Below are positions 55,114-63,400 of a stretch of DNA of 64,000 nt, one piece after another. A program made the position numbers and the translations under genes. The DNA is taken from positions 62,001 through 126,000 of the forward strand of contig NZ_JABBPN010000012.1 of the NCBI RefSeq assembly GCF_012933385.1. Reading direction: 5' to 3'. The notes under the pieces were generated by a model, which was given only the letters and a program-made list of their open reading frames with translations, did not search any database and was not told where the DNA came from. This stretch comes from Paenibacillus lemnae (GTDB taxonomy: Bacteria > Bacillota > Bacilli > Paenibacillales > Paenibacillaceae). The stretch's first letter is position 1. The number at the start of each line of letters is the position of its first letter.

Positions 55114-56726
55114 AGCTGTTTATTGTGGAGGATGAACCACGTCTCAGAAATGCTATGGCCCATCATATTCCATGGGAGGATCATGGCATTGAGGTGGTAG
55201 GATTGGCTGCCAATGGGCTTGAGGCGCTGAAGATGACGGAGCGCAGGATGCCGGATCTCCTGCTGCTCGACATTCAGATGCCGGAGATGGATGGCCTGAC
55301 CTTGATCCGGAGGCTGAAGGAGCAGCAGAAGCAGAGGACGGCGTTCACCAAAATGATTATTTTAAGCGGTCATGATAATTTCGCATACGCACAGGAGGCC
55401 TTGAAGTACGGGGTATCCCGATATCTGCTGAAACCGGCGGGAGAGGAAGAGATTCTGCAGGCCGTTCTGGATGCAAGAAGCTGTTTAAGAGAAGAGCTGG
55501 AACGCTGGCGCAGGACGATGGAACTGGAGAAGAAATGGACGGAGCATATGCCGAGTCTGCAGACTCAATTTATGTGGGATTGGGTGGGTGGTCGGCTGAG
55601 TGAACGTGAGCTGCTGGACCGCGGACAGCAGCTGCAGCTCAGCTTTACGGAACAAGACAGCTTTGCAGCTGTAGTCATTGGTCTAGATCCATTACTTGAG
55701 GAAGAGTGCAGGTTCAGTAGAGATGACGCAGAGCTGCTGCAGTTCACCATTGGCTGTCTGGCCAAGGAACTGCTTCCGGCCGCCTCGGTATGGGTATGCA
55801 AGGCTCCCGAAGATGACCTGCTGCTGATTATGAAGGCTGAAGAAGGGCAGCGCGGCAAGGATTTTATGTTTCATGTCCAAACGGCGGCTGTCCGTCTGCT
55901 GTCCCATACGAGGGAAATTCTGAAAGTGACAGCGAGTGCCGGGATCTGCGGAGGACCCGGTCAACTGGATCAAATGCCCCGTCTGTATGCCGAGGCTTGC
56001 CAGGCGCTGCAGGAAAGAGTCATCTACGGACCGGATATTGCGATTCCTTATAAAGAAATGAGGATGAGGGAGCGTTCCGCGTGGACGGGTCATCATCGGC
56101 TGGAGCGGCTGCTGGAGACCGCCTTGGAAACTGGAAACGATAGTGGTGTGCGCGAGGCTGTGGATGGAATCTGGATGCAGATGATTGAGCCTGCCTCCAG
56201 CGCGCATCAGTTCCAGGAGTCCTTTCTGTACATTATCAGCTTGTTAACACGCATTGTGGTGAAGCAAGGCTGGAGTGTGTGCGAAGTCGCAGAAGAGGAA
56301 TGGGCCTATTTTCAAAATATACATCTGCTGCACACCCGCGACCAGGCCCGTACCTGGCTGGAGCGTACCGCGCTGCGGATTGCGGAATACAGCAGGAATC
56401 AGCGGAGTAACAGCAGCCATCAGCTGGTTTCACAGATGCAGGAGATGATATCAAAAGAAATACATCAGGATCTCACCCTGCATACCATTTCGGACCGGCT
56501 GTATGTCAACTCCTCCTATCTCAGCCGCTTGTTCAAGCAGGAGGCAGGAATGTCGTTTTCGTCCTATGTCACTGCTCAAAAAATGGAAAGAGCCAAAGCC
56601 GCTCTTCAACAGGGACATAAAGTGTATCATGCTGCCAGGATAACGGGTTACCGGGATGTCAGCTACTTTACCAAAGTGTTCCGTAAATACTGGGGGGTAA
56701 CTCCAGGCGGAATCAAGCCGCTTTAA
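55110..56726 (+). CDS. YesN-type response regulator with AraC output domain
   Basis: A DNA-binding response regulator of 538 residues. The receiver (about 1-120) has VEDEP acidic residues, the phosphorylated Asp in LLLLDIQMPEMDG (about 54), IILSGH and the Lys in YLLKPA. A central linker of about 290 residues follows; the C-terminal 100 residues hold the AraC HTH pair (LTLHTISDRLYVNSSYLSRLF and AARITGYRDVSYFTKVFRKYW). The start overlaps the kinase stop (ATGA), so translation is coupled. The terminator downstream closes the binding-protein/kinase/regulator operon. Its probable target is the following permease operon. Confidence 0.95.
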   Translation: MKLFIVEDEPRLRNAMAHHIPWEDHGIEVVGLAANGLEALKMTERRMPDLLLLDIQMPEMDGLTLIRRLKEQQKQRTAFTKMIILSGHDNFAYAQEALKYGVSRYLLKPAGEEEILQAVLDARSCLREELERWRRTMELEKKWTEHMPSLQTQFMWDWVGGRLSERELLDRGQQLQLSFTEQDSFAAVVIGLDPLLEEECRFSRDDAELLQFTIGCLAKELLPAASVWVCKAPEDDLLLIMKAEEGQRGKDFMFHVQTAAVRLLSHTREILKVTASAGICGGPGQLDQMPRLYAEACQALQERVIYGPDIAIPYKEMRMRERSAWTGHHRLERLLETALETGNDSGVREAVDGIWMQMIEPASSAHQFQESFLYIISLLTRIVVKQGWSVCEVAEEEWAYFQNIHLLHTRDQARTWLERTALRIAEYSRNQRSNSSHQLVSQMQEMISKEIHQDLTLHTISDRLYVNSSYLSRLFKQEAGMSFSSYVTAQKMERAKAALQQGHKVYHAARITGYRDVSYFTKVFRKYWGVTPGGIKPL

Positions 56727-56731
56727 CACGG

Positions 56732-56764
56732 AATCCCGGAGCGTAGGGCGCTTCGGGATTTTTG
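56732..56764 (+). terminator. Terminator closing the binding-protein/YesM/YesN operon
   Basis: AATCCCGGAGCG (56732-56743) pairs with CGCTTCGGGATT (56749-56760), with one G-U pair and a TTTT tail. Confidence 0.85.
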
Positions 56765-56800
56765 TTCTTCGCCTAAAGAGGCATGAAACTACCAGAAAAG

Positions 56801-56845
56801 GTCATGACTGTCACCTATTCTGCTTCAGGTCACCCCACTTACAAT
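56801..56845 (+). promoter_or_regulatory. Candidate activator-dependent promoter of the second importer operon
   Basis: GTCACC occurs twice as a direct repeat (56810-56815 and 56829-56834, 19 bases apart), with GTCATG at 56801. TACAAT (56840-56845) is a good -10 with no matching -35, the layout expected when an AraC-type activator binds next to the -35 region. Confidence 0.4.
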
Positions 56846-56877
56846 GGATTATACATCAAGCACAAGGGGGGAGATCG

Positions 56878-57834
56878 ATGAAGCCGGAGAAGGATAAGCC
56901 GCAAGCTGGGACTGGCAAGAAGGCATACATGCCAACGCTGGCCAGAGACATACGTAAGGAATGGGATTTGTATCTGCTGCTGATCCCGGGGATTCTGTTC
57001 ATTTTGCTGTTCAAGTACACCCCCATGTACGGCATTATTATTGCGTTTAAAGATTTCAATATTTTCACAGGCTTCGCGGACAGTCCATGGGTAGGCTGGA
57101 AGCATTTCGAGAAGCTGTTCACTTCGCCCGATTTCTCCAGAGTGTTTCAAAATACAGTCATCATCAGTCTACTGAAAATTATCATCCTGTTTCCGCTGCC
57201 GATTGTCATTGCACTTATGCTGAATGAAATGAAAAATATGATGTTTAAACGGTCGGTTCAGACCGTCATTTACCTTCCTCACTTTCTGTCCTGGGTGATC
57301 GTGAGCGGTTTATTTATTGATCTGCTGTCTGTTAACGGCGGCCTGGTGAACAAATTGCTGAATTCTATGGGGATGGAATCGGTCGCCTTCTTCCTCGATA
57401 ACAGTGTCTTTCGAAGTGTGCTGGTGACCTCGGCGGGCTGGAAGGAGACGGGATGGAGCACCATTGTATACCTGGCTGCCTTTTCCATGATTGACCCGGC
57501 GCTTTATGAAGCAGCAAAAATCGACGGTGCGAGCAAGTGGAAGCAGCTGTGGCATATCACGCTACCTGGCATTGCGCCCATCATCATCCTGATGTTCATT
57601 CTCAGGCTGGGAAATATTTTGGAGGCCGGCACGGAGCAGATTCTCGTCATGTACAATCCCGTTGTCTACAAAGTATCGGATGTCATCGGCACTTATGTAT
57701 ACAGGCAGGGTCTTGGCAATCAGGATTACAGCTTTACCACAGCGGTAGGTCTATTCGAAGCCGTTATTTCGTTCACACTGGTCGTAGTTGGCAATTCACT
57801 CAGCAAAAAATACCTGCAGCGTGGAATCTGGTAA
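56878..57834 (+). CDS. ABC sugar permease, LplB type (second system)
   Basis: A membrane subunit of an oligosaccharide importer, 318 residues with six helices (first about 30-50, LYLLLIPGILFILLFKYTPMYG). The EAA loop is YEAAKIDGASKWKQLWHITLPG (core DGASKWKQLWHITLP). GGGGGGAGATCG is a strong ribosome site before ATG 56878. It starts a three-gene operon (LplB, LplC, binding protein) after the terminator of the sensor operon and shows clear similarity to the permease at 44758. No ATPase is encoded here. Confidence 0.95.
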   Translation: MKPEKDKPQAGTGKKAYMPTLARDIRKEWDLYLLLIPGILFILLFKYTPMYGIIIAFKDFNIFTGFADSPWVGWKHFEKLFTSPDFSRVFQNTVIISLLKIIILFPLPIVIALMLNEMKNMMFKRSVQTVIYLPHFLSWVIVSGLFIDLLSVNGGLVNKLLNSMGMESVAFFLDNSVFRSVLVTSAGWKETGWSTIVYLAAFSMIDPALYEAAKIDGASKWKQLWHITLPGIAPIIILMFILRLGNILEAGTEQILVMYNPVVYKVSDVIGTYVYRQGLGNQDYSFTTAVGLFEAVISFTLVVVGNSLSKKYLQRGIW

Positions 57835-57850
57835 GGAAGGAGATGTGTTT

Positions 57851-58783
57851 ATGCAGTTGATGAAGCAGGACCTCGATTTGAAAAAGATCACTGCCGGAGC
57901 AGGAGGAAATGCGATAAAATCCTCCCCCGGTGAGAAGCTGTTTGCTGCATTCAATTACGCTTTCTTTATCTTGATGGGCATGACGACGATGCTGCCGTTC
58001 ATCAATCTGCTGGCCAAGTCGTTAAGCAGTGAGCAGGCGGTAGTGTCGGGACGTGTAGGCTTGTTCCCGATCGGCATCCAGTTTGAAACGTATTATTATG
58101 TGCTCCAGGATTCCATGTTTCTTACTTCACTTCGAACCTCGGTGCTTCTAACCGTCATCGGCACGGCGCTTAGTCTGTTCATGACGACAATCACCGCTTA
58201 TCCGCTGTCCAAAACCCGGCTCCGGGGAAGGAAGTGGCTGCTGCTCATGTTCGTGTTCACGATGCTGTTCAGCGGAGGGCTGATTCCGACTTATCTGCTG
58301 ATGCAAAATCTGAACTTGGTCAATACGCTGCCGGTGCTCTTCCTGCCGGCTATGGTCAACGTGTTTAACATGCTGATTATAAAAAATTATTTTGAAGGGC
58401 TGCCGGAGTCGCTGGAGGAGTCAGCCAAGCTCGACGGCGCAGGAAATATCCGAATCCTAATCCATATTATCCTCCCACTGTCCCTGCCCGTGCTGGCAAC
58501 GATCGCTTTGTTCTTCGCCGTAGCCTTCTGGAATGATTACTTTGCTGCCATGATCTACATAACCAATCCGGAGCTCAAGCCGCTGCAGCTGTATCTCAAG
58601 GAATTGATCGTATCCTCGGGGGGAGAGTTTTTGAAAAACAATGTAGATGCCGCCATCAATATGACACCTCAGTCGATTCAGGCTTCTTCTATATTATTGG
58701 CCACAATCCCTATTCTGCTGGTCTACCCGTTTCTGCAAAAGTATTTCGTTAAAGGGGTGCTGGTCGGCTCCGTCAAGGGGTAA
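57851..58783 (+). CDS. ABC sugar permease, LplC type (second system)
   Basis: A membrane subunit of 310 residues with six helices. It shows FVFTMLFSGGLIPTYLLMQNL and the EAA loop EESAKLDGAGNIRILIHIILPLS (core DGAGNIRILIHIILPLS). ATG 57851 is used because AAGGAAGGAG lies about ten bases upstream; the longer start at 57788 would overlap the LplB gene. It is in tandem with the LplB-type gene, 16 bases after its stop. The binding protein follows after 88 bases. Confidence 0.94.
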   Translation: MQLMKQDLDLKKITAGAGGNAIKSSPGEKLFAAFNYAFFILMGMTTMLPFINLLAKSLSSEQAVVSGRVGLFPIGIQFETYYYVLQDSMFLTSLRTSVLLTVIGTALSLFMTTITAYPLSKTRLRGRKWLLLMFVFTMLFSGGLIPTYLLMQNLNLVNTLPVLFLPAMVNVFNMLIIKNYFEGLPESLEESAKLDGAGNIRILIHIILPLSLPVLATIALFFAVAFWNDYFAAMIYITNPELKPLQLYLKELIVSSGGEFLKNNVDAAINMTPQSIQASSILLATIPILLVYPFLQKYFVKGVLVGSVKG

Positions 58784-58871
58784 GCCGATATTCTTTAAAG
58801 GCGGTGATGCCGGGATCAATCGTGGATAGACGGAGAATCTTCACATTTCATCAATCCAGGGAGGTTATCGT

Positions 58872-60383
58872 ATGGCAAAAAAATCAACCCTTCTCACCTT
58901 GCTGCTCGGCGTAAGCCTGGCACTGTCAGGATGCGGCGGAGGCGCAGAGACTCCCGCGTCACCGGGAGCGGATCCAGCTCCACAGCCTTCAGGTACACCA
59001 TCGGAGCCGAAAGAAGAGGCTAAGCCGGAAATCCGCATGATCATGCAGTACGGCCTGTTTGATCCGGCCAAAGAATTCACGAGCAAGTATATTACGGAGA
59101 AAACAGGGTATCCCGTTCAATATGAAATGCTGCCAGCGGAAAATGCCGATGAGAAGCTGAACCTGCTCGTGGCAAACAAGGAAAACTTTGATGTGATGAA
59201 GCTTAATGCGGCCCAGTTCTATAATTTGGCTACCTCAGGAGCTCTAGAACCAATGGATGAGCTGCTGGAAGCTCACGGCAATCATATTAATCAGGCGATC
59301 AAACCGGAATCATGGGAAAGCGCCACAATTGACGGCAAGAAATATGCTATCCCGGAGACCGGTTCAGGAGTAAGTATTGGGGAGGAACTGATCATCCGCC
59401 AGGATTGGCTGGATGAGCTGGGCTTAAGCGTCCCGACTAATGCTGACGAGCTTTACAATGTCCTGAAAACGATCAAGGAGAAGAAAAATGTAATTCCGCT
59501 GACGGGCAGCAAGGACTCTATTTATGGAGACATTGCAACCACGTTCGGAGTACTTACAGACTGGAAGGAAGTAGACGGCAAGCTGGTGCATAAAGCGGAG
59601 CAGCCGGAGATGAAAGAATTTCTTGGCTATATGAATAAGCTGTATGCAGAGGGCCTGCTGGATACCGAAATGCCGATCAATACGGCACAGAAGGCGATCG
59701 AGAAATTCGCCAGCGGCAAGGCAGCGGCATACAAGCTGGCCTGGTGGAATGCGGGAAGCACAATAGCTGCGCTGAATGAAAGCAATCCGGATGCAAAAGT
59801 GAGCGTCATTCCTTATCTGAAAGGTAAAGATGGCAAGGCGGTCGTTGGAGCCAATGCCAATACGACATGGTTTATTGCCATTCCGAAAGCTTCCAAGCAT
59901 AAAGAAGATGCGGTGAAGTTTCTGAATGCCAAGCTGGAGCCTGAAACCTTTAAAGGTCTGGCGATCGGTGAAGAGGGCGTGCATCACGAGGTGAAGGACG
60001 GCAAGTATTATCCGATCCTGCCGAAATTTAATGATGATCTGAACAATGCCAGTGCTTTTATGACAGGCGTGGATGAAGAGAAATATCCGATCTATTGGCA
60101 GGCACGTGTCCGCAAGGATCCGGTGCTGCAGAATTATTTCGAGACCTTCCAGAAGAATGCAGAAGGACTGGTCGTAGTCGATCCGATGTCTACGGCACCG
60201 CCGATCGATGCTGTATCGAGAAACACATTGAAGCTCAGAACCCTGCTGGATGATAATGCATTAAAATTTATTACCGGTTCCGAACCGCTGGAAAGTTACG
60301 ATACCTTCCTGGCACAGTGGCGGGCCGAGGGAGGAGAGGATATGGTCAAGGCAGCGAATGAGTGGTACCAGTCTGCCCAATAA
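58872..60383 (+). CDS. Solute-binding lipoprotein of the second sugar importer
   Basis: A surface lipoprotein of 503 residues with the lipobox LALSGC (Cys about 21) and a Pro-rich linker, then a CUT1-type binding fold (YAIPETGSGVSIGEELIIRQDW, ADELYNVLKTIKEKK). Unlike the other three binding proteins in this window, the EF-hand-like DPDxNG loop is absent at the matching position (KEKKNVIPLTG). This suggests a separate subgroup, probably with a different ligand. GGGAGG is a good ribosome site. It is the last gene of the LplB-LplC-binding-protein operon, followed by a terminator. Confidence 0.92.
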   Translation: MAKKSTLLTLLLGVSLALSGCGGGAETPASPGADPAPQPSGTPSEPKEEAKPEIRMIMQYGLFDPAKEFTSKYITEKTGYPVQYEMLPAENADEKLNLLVANKENFDVMKLNAAQFYNLATSGALEPMDELLEAHGNHINQAIKPESWESATIDGKKYAIPETGSGVSIGEELIIRQDWLDELGLSVPTNADELYNVLKTIKEKKNVIPLTGSKDSIYGDIATTFGVLTDWKEVDGKLVHKAEQPEMKEFLGYMNKLYAEGLLDTEMPINTAQKAIEKFASGKAAAYKLAWWNAGSTIAALNESNPDAKVSVIPYLKGKDGKAVVGANANTTWFIAIPKASKHKEDAVKFLNAKLEPETFKGLAIGEEGVHHEVKDGKYYPILPKFNDDLNNASAFMTGVDEEKYPIYWQARVRKDPVLQNYFETFQKNAEGLVVVDPMSTAPPIDAVSRNTLKLRTLLDDNALKFITGSEPLESYDTFLAQWRAEGGEDMVKAANEWYQSAQ

Positions 60384-60397
60384 CGATGTATGGAAAC

Positions 60398-60428
60398 AAG
60401 CAGTCGGCATGTGTTGCGGCTGCTTTTT
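60398..60428 (+). terminator. Terminator after the second importer operon
   Basis: AAGCAGTCG (60398-60406) pairs with CGGCTGCTT (60417-60425), with one G-U pair, followed by a run of T residues ending at 60428. Confidence 0.8.
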
Positions 60429-60499
60429 CCTCCCTATTCAAGGCTTGAGAAATCGTCTCATGGAGCCTATCCCCTTATTCGAAAGGTGGTCTGAATGTA

Positions 60500-63400
60500 A
60501 TGAACAAGATTTTGCGGAGGCGGCTGGCCTCCATGCTGAGTGCTGCTCTTATGATCTCATCTGCTGTATTCGGTTTTGGAACTTCAGGGTTTGCGGCTGA
60601 GCGCCCTGAGGGAGGAGAAATGGCATCTGCGGCGGACTCTTCGAGCCCTCATGATTCCTACATGCTGGTATCACAGCAGGATGGCTTCAGCCTGTCCTTT
60701 ACGGACATCAACCCTCCAGAAGAGGAACTGCAGCAAAAGGAAGGTTATCTGGCGGTATTTAGTCATGGCGCCAGGGTAACCGATGATGTCTATGATAACG
60801 ATGTGCTGGTTCGTGAGCAGGAAGTGGCCATTATCGTGGATTCGGGTGGTATGGTGAGCCAAAAGCACGGCCCTGCCGATGAGGAGGGAAGTGTCTGGAA
60901 TCCGGCTGCCACGGTTCCCATTCCGGAGGGCGGCTATATCGTCCTGGCTAAAGATGCAGCCTGGGACGATCAAGGATATCGGAAGCCGCTGCATGATCAT
61001 TTTGCTGCAGGAAGTACCGTTAAGCTAATGTATAACGGAACGGAAATCCTGCCTGGAGAGCTGCCGCCGGGGAACCCGAGCACAGAACCAGGGCCACCGC
61101 CGGATTCTGAGCCTGAGCCTCAGCCCGAGCCGGATCCCGAGCTGCCGCCTGAATTGATTTTGAACACGCCGCCGGATTCGGTCGTATACATCCCGCTGCT
61201 GGAGGTGTCCGGCTATGTTAACAATGTTACGGAGGATCAAGATATGCGAATTACAATCGATAATACAGAAGTGAATATTAGCGCCAGCGGCAGCTTCAGG
61301 CAGAACGTTTACCTCAACCCGGGTCTCAATACCGTTGTCGTTAAGCTGTGGGAAGGACAGAACGAGCTGGCCGTTGTGCAGTTGAATGCCGTATACGATG
61401 CTGAAGGAGCCGGAGCTGATTATATTGAAGTGGAGGCGGCTCCACTGGATATTACGATCGGCGTAGAAGGGCCCCGCAAGAAATTGGATGTCATCGATCA
61501 GGATGTGACGGGCATTTCTAACATCATTGCTCTCTTCTCACGAGATTACGGGGAAAGCCTCATTGTGCCTCAATTTAATGTAGCGGCAGCTGTCGATGCA
61601 AGCAGCCGGGTTACCCAGGTCGTGAATCCGTCTATTAATGGTAAGCCGCCTGTATGGACTGGACCGACTGAGCTCGAAATTCCTGAAGACGGTTATGTGC
61701 TGATGGCCCATGACAACAGCTATGCCGGCAATGATATCAAACGTTTTCTCGCGGAGAAATTTAAAGTCGGTGATTTCATCAAGCTGCGGAAAAATGGCGA
61801 GGTTGTTCCTGTGAGAGAGCTTCAAAGCGGGAATGGTGCGGTAGCAAGACTTAAGCTGGACAATGCGTCCATGTACACAGTGACAGAGCCCCAAACTGTG
61901 GTAACAGGACTCATCGAAAATATGGATGACCCTGCTGCCTATACGCTAAAGGTGAACGATGTGGAAGTTCTCTTTAATGAGGACGGAAGATTCAGCTATA
62001 CGCTCATGCTGCAGCCGGGAATCAACTATGGTGATGCCATCATACAAAAGCGGGGAGTGGAGCAGGACCGTCAGAGTCTGGCTGTCTTTTACCAGCAGGG
62101 GCTATCCTCCGGCAAAGACGTAATTCTGTGGGTAGACCAGGCGGCCAATGCCCGCAAATTCCAGAGCAGCGAGGATGTAAAGAATTTTCTGGATCAGGCT
62201 AAGGCAGCGGGAGTGACTTCCGTGATTCTGGATGTGAAGGGTGTGGAGGGGTTTGTTTCTTATAAGAAGAATGATCTGACCGGACGTCCATACGTCAGTG
62301 AAATCAAAGCACCTCAAAAAGCCGGCGCAAGCCCGGATCTGGATCTGCTGGAGGAGTTCATCACGCACGGTCATGCACTGGGGTTAAGCATACATGCCTC
62401 CATCAATGATTTTGCAGAAGGGTCTATCGCTCACCAGGAATTTGCGGTGCTGAATGACCACCTCGATTGGGAGGAACGGGTGTATTTTGCCGAGAATAAC
62501 GGGGAAATCAAACGTCTGCGTGAAAATGCGAAACAGGGCTTGGTCGCTTTCGTGAATCCAGCGAATGACGAGGTCAGGGATTATCAGCTCAAAACCTTTG
62601 AAGAGATTATTAAAAATTATGATGTGGACGGCGTCGTGCATGATCGGGGACGCTATGATAACGAAGGCGCTGATTTCAGTGAAGAAACACGTGTGAAGTT
62701 TGAACAGTTCCTGGCAGCAAGAGACAAGCAGCTGGTGAATTGGCCGGAGGTTGTGTTTTACTACGACCAATCTGTTCGCGTATACGGGCCTTTGATTCAG
62801 GATTGGTGGGAGTTCCGCTCAAAGACGATCCAGAGCTTTTTTGCCGAAGTAAAAGATCTGGTGGACGGCTATGAGACGGTCAAAGGTAGAAACATTCAGG
62901 TCTCTTCTTATGTAGGTTCATGGTATGAAACGTACTATTTAAACGGCGTGAACTGGGGTAGTAAGAACTTCCGCTTTGATCAGCGTCTGAATCTCCCGGA
63001 TGAATCCATATATACGCCCGAATATTACGAAACAGGATATATTGAATACCTGGACTTCCTGATGATCGGCGCTTATCAGACCACGAGCAGTGAAGTGAAG
63101 AAATATATTACGCTTGGCAATATTGTCACGAACGGAGAACTTCCGCTTTATGCGGGAATTGCTTTAAACAATGTCCAGACACCGGCCATGCAGCGCGAGG
63201 TGTTCCAGGCAGGCCTGAGCAGCACGAACGGGTTGATGCTGTTTGATGCATCCCAGGTTAACTGGCCGATTATTACCGCAGCCCTGCAGGATAAAGAGTG
63301 GGTGAAGGACTATCAGCTGGGCATGAGTCTGCCGGGCAAGCCGGAACAATTTATGGAAGGTGATTTCCACAATGTGAACCGGGTGGAGGGCAATATCAAT

